Numbered from the stretch's first letter, positions 1 through 5,776 are shown. The stretch is 6,865 nucleotides of DNA from an uncultured Veillonella sp. (GCF_905209685.1 NZ_CAJLUB010000099.1:1-6865); one strand, 5' to 3'. The notes: generated by a model from the sequence alone, not told the origin. Program-made: numbers and translations.

Positions 1-293
1 CGTACATTGTCATAGGAAGCCAATGTAGTATCTAGAACCTCTAATAAGCGACGGTCTAACTCAATGGCCGTTACATCAGCACCACTTTGTGCTAACCCCT
101 GTGTCAATGTGCCAATACCAGGACCTACCTCTAGTACAGGTTCACCAGGTGTCAATTCCGCAGCATGTACAATTTCGTCTACAATACCTCTCTTAATAAG
201 AAAGTTCTGCCCTAATTTCTTACTCATTTTAATATCGAAGCGTTTACATATATAATGTACTACTTCAGGGCTTGCAATTACTGATTCTAACAT
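1..293 (-). CDS. rsmA: 16S rRNA (adenine1518-N6/adenine1519-N6)-dimethyltransferase RsmA, N-terminal part
   Basis: RsmA (KsgA) uses S-adenosylmethionine to dimethylate two adjacent adenines near the 3' end of 16S rRNA late in assembly of the small ribosomal subunit. Only the first 97 codons lie in the window; the gene runs off the left edge. The translated part shows the family's N-terminal KKLGQNFL signature (residues 25-32), the SAM-binding motif I EVGPGIGTLTQ (55-65) and the motif II acidic strand IELDRRLL (77-84). The ATG at 291-293 is chosen because TAGGAG lies 5 nt upstream and the roughly 25-residue leader before the GQNFL motif fits the usual family length. An internal Met at residue 23 is a less likely start because it would cut that leader. 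The gene starts 13 nt after the rnmV stop, so the two are almost certainly co-transcribed, as in Bacillus. No odd features are seen in the visible part. Confidence 0.95.
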   Translation of the reverse strand, partial: MLESVIASPEVVHYICKRFDIKMSKKLGQNFLIKRGIVDEIVHAAELTPGEPVLEVGPGIGTLTQGLAQSGADVTAIELDRRLLEVLDTTLASYDNV

Positions 294-306
294 CTTAACT
301 CCTATT

Positions 307-834
307 TTAACTATTTACAGCCTCTTCAAAAGCATCTCGACTTATACCATAGTGATTTAAACGGTATAAAAACTGTTTCCCATTGCCATAACCAATGCCT
401 AACTTAGCCCCAATAACCGCACGGCGAGCAGCACTATCAGGCATACCTGATAACCCATGACGAACTAGATCTACCATAGAAAATTCGTTAGATGATTCCA
501 AGGATTCTACATGTAATGTGGATAAAGCCTTTCTAATGGATTCTGGAGATGCTTGTTCTATGCCAATATCATCATTTGCAAACGCTTCATCACGAGGGAC
601 AAAAGCATGCTGTGCATTAGGGAATTTTTTTGTTAATACACGACGAATTCTCTCCCCTGCTGTATCAGGATCGGTTAATATGATAATACCTCGCTTTTCA
701 TAAGCTACACGAATCATATCAATAACACCTTTACGAAGTGTAAAACCCTCTGTAGCAATACAGTCTGCTTCTACGGCTTGTGCAATACGTTGTATATCAG
801 ATTTTCCTTCTACTACGATGACTTGTTTAAGCAT
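307..834 (-). CDS. rnmV: ribonuclease M5 (5S rRNA maturation endonuclease)
   Basis: RNase M5 is a Toprim-domain endonuclease that cuts 5S rRNA precursor on both sides to give mature 5S rRNA, acting on the precursor bound by ribosomal protein L18. The 175-residue product is close to the usual length of about 180-190. The Toprim metal-binding residues are visible: Glu9 in VVEGKSD (7-13), and Asp55 and Asp57 in LTDPDTAGERIR (53-64). The RNase M5-specific block HAFVPRDEA (76-84) followed by GIEQASPESIRKAL (91-104) separates it from primases and topoisomerases. The C-terminal half (about 110-175) matches the family's second, RNA-recognition domain. The start at 832-834 is supported by AAAGGAGGA a few bases upstream. 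It is the first gene of an rnmV-rsmA unit. In Bacillus subtilis yabE lies directly upstream, but here a divergent lysR takes that place. Confidence 0.95.
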   Translation of the reverse strand: MLKQVIVVEGKSDIQRIAQAVEADCIATEGFTLRKGVIDMIRVAYEKRGIIILTDPDTAGERIRRVLTKKFPNAQHAFVPRDEAFANDDIGIEQASPESIRKALSTLHVESLESSNEFSMVDLVRHGLSGMPDSAARRAVIGAKLGIGYGNGKQFLYRLNHYGISRDAFEEAVNS

Positions 835-859
835 AGGTCCTCCTTTATTCTATTAGTAC

Positions 860-888
860 ATTGTAACATATATATAACATTGCTTAAA
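860..888 (-). promoter_or_regulatory. candidate extended -10 promoter of rnmV-rsmA
   Basis: Read on the minus strand, TACAAT (860-865) is preceded by TG plus one base (866-868), giving an extended -10 element. A weak -35, TTTAAG (883-888, three of six consensus bases), lies 17 bp further upstream. The implied transcription start is about 20 nt before the rnmV start codon. The site overlaps the candidate divergent lysR promoter. TAACAT occurs twice here on the plus strand, at 864-869 and 875-880, 11 bp apart. Confidence 0.5.
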
Positions 889-898
889 TACTTATAAT
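870..898 (+). promoter_or_regulatory. candidate promoter of the lysR gene
   Basis: A perfect -10 hexamer TATAAT lies at 893-898, about 40 nt before the lysR start codon. The sequence 16-17 bp upstream (around 870-876) is only TA-repeat and is a poor -35. It overlaps the divergent rnmV promoter in the 104-bp spacer, the usual geometry for a LysR-type gene that represses itself. Direct evidence is limited to the hexamer. Confidence 0.4.
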
Positions 899-938
899 CG
901 AGTAGTATAGGTAGTGTAATATATAAAAGGAGTCCATT

Positions 939-1877
939 ATGACCTTACAACAATTAAAGTATGTCACAACAATTGCAAATATAGGCAGTATTAGTGAAGC
1001 TGCTAAGAGACTCTTCGTGTCTCAACCAAGTCTAACAAAGGCTATTAAGGAATTGGAAAAGGAAATGGGCATTACCATTTTCGACCGTACCAATAAAGGG
1101 ATTACTGTTTCTAAAGAAGGGGAACGTTTCCTCGGCTATGCACGCCAAGTACTAGAGCAAGCCGCTTTATTGGAAGAGCAATATAAAAGCCAAAGCGGTG
1201 GTAAAAAACAATTCTCTGTTTCTACGCAACATTACTCCTTTGCGGTTAACGCCTTTGTAGAGCTTTTAAAAGGCGCAGGCATCGATCAATATGATGTATC
1301 CTTACGAGAAACTCAAACCTATGAAATCATCGATGACGTAGCTCATATGAAGAGTGAAATTGGTTTACTCTTCTATAATGATTTTAATAGACCTGTACTA
1401 GAGAAATTAATTCACACTAATGAATTAACATTTACAGAGTTATTTACTGCACACCCACATATCTTCATAGGCAAAAACCATCCACTAGTTAATAAAAAGG
1501 TTGTATCTATGGACGAATTAGAGGAATATCCATATATCTCCTTTGAACAAGGCGATCACAACTCTTTCTATTTCTCTGAAGAAATTTTTAGTACCGTTGT
1601 ACGACCAAAACATATTCGTGTACGCGACAGAGCATCCCTCTTTAGTTTATTGCTTGGTCTAGATGGATATACCGTATCTAGTGGTGTTATCGATGAAGAA
1701 GTAAACGGAGAGAATATTATCTCTGTTCCTCTTGCTGAAGAAGGTTTAATGCATATCGGTTACATTACCAATAACAAAATGCATCGCAGTCGTTTAGGAC
1801 AAGAGTATATTCAAGCCTTAGAACAGTATGTAGGCAACTACGGTAGACATATTAAACTACCTGAAACAAAAGAATAA
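939..1877 (+). CDS. LysR-type transcriptional regulator, probable methionine-metabolism regulator
   Basis: This 312-residue protein has the full length and layout of LysR-type regulators. The N-terminal winged helix-turn-helix covers about residues 1-60, with the helix-turn-helix SISEAAKRLFVSQPSLTKAI (17-36) and the wing region around FDRTNKGITVSKEGERFL (48-65). A linker helix (about 66-88) leads into the periplasmic-binding-like effector domain (about 91-300). That domain includes the LGLDGYTVSSGVI segment (239-251), similar to the segment preceding the last strands in the CmbR/MtaR-like group. The start is supported by AAAGGAG 6 nt upstream. It is transcribed away from rnmV and towards the metE-like/msrAB genes, with its own terminator in between. 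Binding to the MET-box-like palindrome upstream of the metE-like gene is inferred from position. The effector is unknown; sulfur-amino-acid regulators of this family often sense O-acetylserine or homocysteine. A role unrelated to its neighbours remains possible. Confidence 0.88.
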   Translation: MTLQQLKYVTTIANIGSISEAAKRLFVSQPSLTKAIKELEKEMGITIFDRTNKGITVSKEGERFLGYARQVLEQAALLEEQYKSQSGGKKQFSVSTQHYSFAVNAFVELLKGAGIDQYDVSLRETQTYEIIDDVAHMKSEIGLLFYNDFNRPVLEKLIHTNELTFTELFTAHPHIFIGKNHPLVNKKVVSMDELEEYPYISFEQGDHNSFYFSEEIFSTVVRPKHIRVRDRASLFSLLLGLDGYTVSSGVIDEEVNGENIISVPLAEEGLMHIGYITNNKMHRSRLGQEYIQALEQYVGNYGRHIKLPETKE

Positions 1878-1934
1878 TATTGTAGGATTCTTGATTATAT
1901 TTCAACTGCTCTACATAATAGTGTAACTTTAAAT

Positions 1935-2014
1935 AAAAGCACTCTCGATTTTGAACTGTACCTCGGAAAATTGTGTCCAATTTTTTGGGTGCAGTTCATT
2001 TAGAGAGTGCTTTT
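1935..2014 (+). terminator. terminator of lysR with a very long compound hairpin
   Basis: AAAAGCACTCTC (1935-1946) pairs perfectly with GAGAGTGCTTTT (2003-2014), followed by a T run to 2015. This makes an intrinsic terminator 57 bp after the lysR stop codon. Instead of a short loop, the stem encloses a second long palindrome (1952-1998) separated by a small internal loop. The whole 80-nt transcript segment can therefore fold into one extended rod. The other strand has four T residues after the stem, so some bidirectional activity is possible. Confidence 0.85.
1952..1998. mobile_element. 47-bp palindrome resembling paired IS3/IS150-type terminal repeats (possible miniature IS remnant)
   Basis: TGAACTGTACC (1952-1962) pairs with GGTGCAGTTCA (1988-1998) through one G-U wobble. 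Further in, AAAATTG (1967-1973) pairs with CAATTTT (1978-1984) around a TGTC loop, with C-G and two G-U pairs between. Read from its right end on the minus strand it begins TGAACTGCACCCAAAAAATT and continues GGACA. This resembles, from memory, the TGTACTGCACCC...TTGGAC type of terminal repeat of IS150-group IS3 elements. TTT flanks both sides (1949-1951 and 1999-2001), consistent with a 3-bp target duplication, though such a short AT repeat is weak evidence. No transposase coding remains. It could instead be just part of the terminator. Confidence 0.45.
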
Positions 2015-2119
2015 TAATATATGTAGGAAATCTAACTGCTAACAACTAAACCAAAGAAAAGCATAAGATAGAATAAGATATGCCACAACTGAGTTGATAC
2101 TATATTACTTTTACATCTC
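2015..2119. other. first part of the non-coding spacer before the metE-like gene
   Basis: No gene is seen here. Visible structure is limited to a direct repeat ATAAGATA (2063-2070 and 2073-2080, 10 bp apart) inside a GCATA/TATGC inverted pair (2061-2065 and 2079-2083), and a perfect 5-1-5 palindrome CAACT-G-AGTTG (2086-2096). Any of these could be protein-binding sites, but nothing in the sequence assigns them. Confidence 0.4.
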
Positions 2120-2162
2120 GATATAACTGAAACGCAAAAATAACTCTCTGATATAACTTAAA
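2120..2162 (+). repeat. direct repeat GATATAACTnAAA upstream of the metE-like gene
   Basis: GATATAACTGAAA (2120-2132) recurs as GATATAACTTAAA (2150-2162), exactly 30 bp apart, or about three helical turns, so both copies face the same side of the DNA. A further ATAACT lies between them (2140-2145), and the inverse AGTTAT overlaps the predicted -10 (2211-2216). The second copy forms the left part of the MET-box-like palindrome. The pattern suggests a primary and an auxiliary site for one regulator. Confidence 0.5.
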
Positions 2163-2168
2163 GCTATA
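2152..2168 (+). promoter_or_regulatory. MET-box-like operator for a LysR-type regulator
   Basis: TATAACTTAAAGCTATA is an imperfect 17-bp palindrome centred at 2160. It matches 13 of the 16 specified bases of TATAGTTTNAAACTATA, the consensus I recall for the MtaR/MetR MET-box of streptococci. Its centre is about 66 bp upstream of the transcription start implied by the TATAAT at 2214-2219, the normal place of the recognition site of a LysR-type activator. The lysR product encoded next door is the natural candidate to bind it. Confidence 0.5.
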
Positions 2169-2191
2169 CACAACATTAATATATTGATATT

Positions 2192-2219
2192 TTTATATAT
2201 GCTCATCCTTAGTTATAAT
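2192..2219 (+). promoter_or_regulatory. promoter of the metE-like/msrAB operon
   Basis: TATAAT (2214-2219) is a perfect -10, with TTTATA (2192-2197, four of six consensus bases) as -35 at a 16-bp spacing. The start would be near 2226, leaving a leader of about 43 nt that contains only a small CGGT-TTT-ACCG hairpin (2237-2247) and the AAGGAGGA ribosome binding site (2255-2262). The weak -35 fits a promoter that needs an activator. Confidence 0.55.
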
Positions 2220-2268
2220 AAACCTATCGAATCTATCGGTTTTACCGTTTATATAAGGAGGATTATAT

Positions 2269-3390
2269 ATGTCCAAACAATTAGCACCATTTCATTTTGA
2301 TATCGTAGGTTCTTTCCTACGCCCAGCAGAATTAAAAGAAGCTCGTGAAGCTTTTACAAAAGGAAATATTACAAGAGAAGAGCTAACAGCTGTTGAAGAT
2401 CGTCTTATTACAGACCTCATTCAAAAACAAAAAGCTGCAGGTCTTCCTGTTATTACTGATGGTGAATTCCGCCGTGCATACTGGCACTTAGATTTCATGT
2501 GGGGATTCAATGGAGTAAAAGAAATTGAACTTGAACACGGTTACAAATTCGTTGGTCAAGAAACAGCGCCAGGCTCCCTCGCCCTTACTGGTAAAATTAC
2601 AGGTACTAACCATCCATTTGTAGAACATTTCAAATTTGTAAAACAATTTGAAGATGAACATACTACAGCTCGTCAAACAATTCCTGCTCCATCCCAATTT
2701 TTAGCCGAATTATTCCGCGAGGATAACGGTATTACAACACGCTCCTTCTACCCTGATTTTGAAGAATTAATTCAAGACATTGCTGCTGCATACCGTCAAG
2801 TAATTAAAGACCTCTATGAAGCAGGTTGCCGCAACATCCAATTTGATGATTGCACTTGGGGTATGTGCTGTGACCACGCTTACTGGACTGGTCGCCAAAA
2901 AGATAAAAGTGTTACTATTGAAGGCGAAACAGCTAAGTACCTACGCTTAAACAACTTAGCGCTTGAAGGTCGCCCTCATGATTTGGCGTTCACAACGCAT
3001 GTATGCCGTGGTAATTATAACTCTACTTGGGCTGCTAGTGGTGGTTATGAACCAGTTGCACCAATTCTATTCGCTAAAGAAAATGTAGATGCATACTATC
3101 TAGAATTTGATGATGACCGCTCTGGTGGCTTTGAACCATTGCGTGAAGTGTCTCCTAATAAAAAGGTCGTATTAGGTCTTATTACATCTAAACGTCCAGA
3201 ATTAGAGGATAAAGAGGTTATCAAAGAACGTATTAAAGAAGCTACAAAATATATTCCACTCGATAGACTTTGCCTATCCCCTCAATGTGGCTTTGCATCT
3301 TGTGAAATCGGCAACCAATTGACCGAAGAGCAACAATGGGCTAAACTTGCATTAGTAAAAGAAATAGCTCATGAAGTTTGGGGTGATTAA
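2269..3390 (+). CDS. MetE-like (YxjG/YxjH-type) cobalamin-independent methionine synthase, single catalytic domain
   Basis: The product is a 373-residue cytoplasmic enzyme of the MetE C-terminal-domain family (UROD/MetE-like barrel), predicted to transfer a methyl group to homocysteine to make methionine. The probable zinc ligands are His244 and Cys246 in THVCRGNY, Glu279 in YYLEFDDDRSG, and Cys340 in SPQCGFAS; these match the His-x-Cys, Glu, Cys set of MetE. Other conserved blocks are GSFLRP (14-19), DGEFRR (64-69) and QFDDCTW (191-197). Classical MetE is about 750 residues with a duplicated N-terminal domain that helps bind the folate donor. That half is absent, as in Bacillus YxjG/YxjH, so the methyl donor is uncertain: methyl-folate, a corrinoid protein or another S-methyl compound. 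AAGGAGGA lies 6 nt before the ATG. It is the first gene of an operon with msrAB. Automatic pipelines would probably call it 5-methyltetrahydropteroyltriglutamate-homocysteine methyltransferase. Confidence 0.88.
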   Translation: MSKQLAPFHFDIVGSFLRPAELKEAREAFTKGNITREELTAVEDRLITDLIQKQKAAGLPVITDGEFRRAYWHLDFMWGFNGVKEIELEHGYKFVGQETAPGSLALTGKITGTNHPFVEHFKFVKQFEDEHTTARQTIPAPSQFLAELFREDNGITTRSFYPDFEELIQDIAAAYRQVIKDLYEAGCRNIQFDDCTWGMCCDHAYWTGRQKDKSVTIEGETAKYLRLNNLALEGRPHDLAFTTHVCRGNYNSTWAASGGYEPVAPILFAKENVDAYYLEFDDDRSGGFEPLREVSPNKKVVLGLITSKRPELEDKEVIKERIKEATKYIPLDRLCLSPQCGFASCEIGNQLTEEQQWAKLALVKEIAHEVWGD

Positions 3391-4329
3391 ATGAACGAAC
3401 ATACTATATATTTAGGCGGCGGTTGTTTCTGGGGCCTTCAAGGGTATATCAGAAAAATCTCTGGCGTGATTTCCACTGAAGTCGGCTATGCCAATGGTCC
3501 TACGGAAAATCCAAGTTATGAAGATGTCTGTCATGATAGTGGTCACGTGGAAGCGCTAAAGGTTACATACGATGCAGATGTACTTTCCTTAGATCACTTA
3601 ATTCAATACTTCTTACGCGCCATCGATCCATTCAGCGTTAATAAACAAGGTGGCGACGTAGGCATTCAATATCGAACTGGTATTTACTATATAGATAAAG
3701 CCGACAAAACTATTATTGAAAGTACCTTGGCTCGTGCGCAATCCTTCGAAGGAAAGCCATTTGCTATTGAAGTATTACCTCTATCTAACTACTACTCTGC
3801 AGAGGAATACCACCAAGATTACTTAGATAAAAACCCTAATGGCTATTGTCATATTCCACTAGGCCTATCTGATGAACCACTTGTAGATGACAACGCCTAT
3901 AATAAGCCTTCCGAGGAAGAGCTCAAGTCTTTATCTCCGCAAGAGTTTGAAGTTACACAAAACTCTGCTACAGATGCACCATTCAGTCATGAGTTAACTG
4001 ATGAATTTAAACCAGGTCTTTATGTAGATATCACTACAGGAGAACCCCTCTTCGTGTCCGCCCATAAATTTGAATCTCACTGTGGTTGGCCTAGCTTCAC
4101 AAAGCCAATCGCAAAGGATGTTATTAAATACTATCAAGATGACTCTCATGGCATGAATCGGATTGAAGTTCGCAGCCGCATTGGTAATGCCCATTTAGGC
4201 CATGTATTTGAAGATGGCCCTAATGGTTCATTGCGCTACTGTATCAATGGATCATCTTTACGATTTATCCCTAAAGATGAATTAAAAGGTACAAAGTACG
4301 AATATCTAATTCCATATATCGAAGACTAA
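3391..4329 (+). CDS. msrAB: bifunctional peptide-methionine (S)-S-oxide / (R)-S-oxide reductase MsrA-MsrB
   Basis: This fused enzyme reduces both epimers of methionine sulfoxide in oxidised proteins back to methionine, using thioredoxin or a similar reductant. The MsrA domain (about 4-158) has the catalytic GCFWG with Cys12, the EYHQDYL motif (139-145) and a likely resolving Cys153 in GYCHI. The MsrB domain (about 180-312) has SHCGWPSFTKPI (229-240) with probable resolving Cys231, the RIGNAHLGHVFEDGP block (263-277) and catalytic Cys284 in RYCINGSSLRF. The two CxxC zinc motifs found in many MsrB proteins are absent, so this is a zinc-free type. There is no signal peptide and no N-terminal thioredoxin-like domain as in Neisseria PilB, so a cytoplasmic place is likely. 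The ATG follows the metE-like TAA with no gap. Its Shine-Dalgarno match (GGTGAT, 3382-3387) lies inside the upstream gene, implying coupled translation. Confidence 0.95.
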   Translation: MNEHTIYLGGGCFWGLQGYIRKISGVISTEVGYANGPTENPSYEDVCHDSGHVEALKVTYDADVLSLDHLIQYFLRAIDPFSVNKQGGDVGIQYRTGIYYIDKADKTIIESTLARAQSFEGKPFAIEVLPLSNYYSAEEYHQDYLDKNPNGYCHIPLGLSDEPLVDDNAYNKPSEEELKSLSPQEFEVTQNSATDAPFSHELTDEFKPGLYVDITTGEPLFVSAHKFESHCGWPSFTKPIAKDVIKYYQDDSHGMNRIEVRSRIGNAHLGHVFEDGPNGSLRYCINGSSLRFIPKDELKGTKYEYLIPYIED

Positions 4330-4361
4330 AAAAGGACGCCTTAATCATAAGGCGTCCTTTT
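4330..4361 (+). terminator. intrinsic terminator of the metE-like/msrAB operon
   Basis: AAAAGGACGCCTTA (4330-4343) and TAAGGCGTCCTTTT (4348-4361) form a perfect 14-bp stem with a 4-nt loop, starting immediately after the msrAB stop codon. The A-run and T-run at the two ends make it potentially bidirectional. Confidence 0.93.
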
Positions 4362-4408
4362 ACTATATCTATTGTGATTACTCACTTACTGATCTAAGTA
4401 GGTCCAAT

Positions 4409-4440
4409 AAAAAAAAGGATATATCTTACAGATATATCCT
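4409..4440 (-). terminator. intrinsic terminator of the yabE-like gene
   Basis: On the minus strand AGGATATATCT (4430-4440) pairs with AGATATATCCT (4416-4426) across a 3-nt loop and is followed by eight T residues (4409-4416). It begins 14 nt after the stop codon of the yabE-like gene. The stem is AT-rich, but the long T run makes it convincing. With the msrAB terminator it separates the two converging units. Confidence 0.88.
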
Positions 4441-4453
4441 CTAAATCTTCATA

Positions 4454-5431
4454 TTAGTCCAATACGTACACTGTAACGTCTTGGCGACCAAAGTCCATAG
4501 CCTCACCATAAGAGTCCATTACAAGGTCAATTTTGTTACCCACAATAGCACCACCAGTATCGGCAGCAATAGCTTCACCGTAACCAGGGATAAATAAGCG
4601 TGTACCCAATGGGATAACATCTGGGTCAACCGCTGCAATACCGCGTACTGCAGGAACACCTGTAGCCGTAATACCAGCACCATCACCATCGCCAGCAAGG
4701 TAAGCAGAAGCTTCCATTACGATAGCACGAGATGAGCGACCAGCAATATTACGAGATGTAGTCACTTCACGAGTACCTTCTTTAATAATAGTAGGTACCA
4801 TTTCGCGTTGTGTTACTTTAGATACGTCATTAGTCTTAATAACCGTACCATTACTATATAATGTTTCACGTTGCACTCGTTCTAAACCAGGTTGACCAAC
4901 TTGAACAACCTCTTCTTCACCTTGTGCCATTGTATCATCTTTTTGTCGAATTACTTGAATAGCAATTTCTTGATCTACAGTAGACAAGGATCGACTAGTT
5001 ACTTGTGCAATAGTAATATGTGTACCACTTAATACAGAACCATTTGCATCGCCTACTACAGCGTAGTTAGGCATTTTGAAACCAAGTTCATTAGCAACGC
5101 CTTGTGCAGTTGTTTCTGTTGTGAAAACAGCTCTAGTCTTACCATTAACAGTTACATAAACTGGAATGGCACGTACAACAGTTAATGTTGTACCATTTTG
5201 AACAGATGTTGAGCTGGAAATAACTTTATCATTTGGATTTAATTTAACCCCAGCATCGCGTACGATACCTTCGTTAGAATTTAAATGTGTTCTAACAGTG
5301 TGTGCTGCACCATCTACCATAACGGTAACGGTTTTATCATTATAAGAAAAACCTGTCATAGTTACAGCTGTTACAATCAATCCAGCAACAACAGACGAAA
5401 TATATCGTTTGTGTGTCTTATGAATTCTCAT
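4454..5431 (-). CDS. yabE: YabE-like exported cell-wall protein with DUF348, G5 and 3D domains
   Basis: The 325-residue product has a basic N-terminus (MRIHKTHKRY) and one hydrophobic segment (about 11-28), acting as a signal peptide or membrane anchor without a lipobox. Two DUF348-type repeats follow (about 33-86 and 90-143; VTVMVDG and VYVTVNG open them), then a G5 domain (about 147-226) and a C-terminal 3D domain (about 236-324). The 3D domain has its three characteristic aspartates: Asp269 in AVDPDVIPLGT, Asp291 in ADTGG and Asp302 in NKIDLVMDS. Proteins of this build (YabE, Rpf2-like) are thought to bind or cleave peptidoglycan, the 3D domain sharing the fold of MltA-type lytic transglycosylases; activity here is inferred. 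AGGAGGG lies 8 nt before the ATG. In Bacillus yabE directly precedes rnmV and rsmA; here a methionine block intervenes. A strong promoter and its own terminator make it a single-gene unit. Confidence 0.88.
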   Translation of the reverse strand: MRIHKTHKRYISSVVAGLIVTAVTMTGFSYNDKTVTVMVDGAAHTVRTHLNSNEGIVRDAGVKLNPNDKVISSSTSVQNGTTLTVVRAIPVYVTVNGKTRAVFTTETTAQGVANELGFKMPNYAVVGDANGSVLSGTHITIAQVTSRSLSTVDQEIAIQVIRQKDDTMAQGEEEVVQVGQPGLERVQRETLYSNGTVIKTNDVSKVTQREMVPTIIKEGTREVTTSRNIAGRSSRAIVMEASAYLAGDGDGAGITATGVPAVRGIAAVDPDVIPLGTRLFIPGYGEAIAADTGGAIVGNKIDLVMDSYGEAMDFGRQDVTVYVLD

Positions 5432-5457
5432 ATTGTAATCCCTCCTGTAATGTAATT

Positions 5458-5487
5458 ATTCTACTACAGATAGATATAACCTGTCAA
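5458..5487 (-). promoter_or_regulatory. strong vegetative promoter of the yabE-like gene
   Basis: On the minus strand a perfect -35 TTGACA (5482-5487) and a -10 TAGAAT (5458-5463, five of six) are 18 bp apart. Transcription would start near 5451, about 20 nt before the start codon, leaving just room for the ribosome binding site. This is the best-matching promoter in the window. Confidence 0.82.
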
Positions 5488-5776
5488 ACACCAAAGGTTA
5501 ACAATAGGAGATAAACCTATGTAAATTCTGACTTTTTATAAATATAATTTTCTATATTATTACAAAAAGTCCACTGCATACGTACATATCTATATTTTTT
5601 AATACTATACAATATATTCCGAATTGTGTACATATATACGATACCACTACCATATATAGTATGCTAGGATTTTTTATAACATAAATTGTATTTTTATGTG
5701 TTTTTCAATTGTTACCAAAATTTTCTACATATCAGAAAACTTCATTTTTATCTCATTTTTAAATATGTATACATGT
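5488..5776. other. AT-rich non-coding spacer between ppk1 and the yabE-like gene
   Basis: No credible open reading frame or RNA gene is visible. The stretch is extremely AT-rich. It contains a long imperfect inverted repeat (5531-5570), GTACATAT twice (5582-5589 and 5628-5635) and a perfect palindrome ATGTATACAT (5765-5774). Some could bind regulators or nucleoid proteins, but no specific function can be read from them. Confidence 0.5.
5531..5570. repeat. 40-bp AT-rich imperfect inverted repeat
   Basis: ACTTTTTATA (5531-5540) is inverted as TACAAAAAGT (5561-5570) with one mismatch, which becomes a G-U pair in a minus-strand transcript. Inside it, AATATA (5541-5546) pairs with TATATT (5553-5558). 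It lies about 45 bp upstream of the -35 of the yabE-like promoter. It is too AT-rich to be a convincing terminator; an upstream promoter element or DNA-bending site is possible. Confidence 0.4.

Noticed and set aside
64..255. Plus-strand reading frame opposite rsmA
   Set aside because: It lies wholly antisense to well-conserved rsmA motifs, has no ribosome binding site and its translation resembles no protein.
1935..2014. Long hairpin as a structured regulatory RNA or riboswitch
   Set aside because: It lies after the lysR stop, ends in a T run, and is one simple rod rather than a multi-helix fold. A terminator with an inserted palindrome explains it better.
2220..2268. Possible SAM (S-box) riboswitch or T-box leader before the metE-like gene, as in Bacillus yxjG/yxjH
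   Set aside because: The leader implied by the -10 at 2214-2219 is only about 43 nt and shows just a 4-bp hairpin; there is no S-box core, T-box motif or terminator before the gene.
2488..2697. Minus-strand reading frame inside the metE-like gene
   Set aside because: It is antisense to a conserved enzyme, without a promoter or ribosome binding site.
5765..5774. ATGTATACAT palindrome as a specific operator
   Set aside because: A 10-bp palindrome of this composition is expected by chance in so AT-rich a spacer, and it lies next to the ppk1 terminator rather than a promoter.
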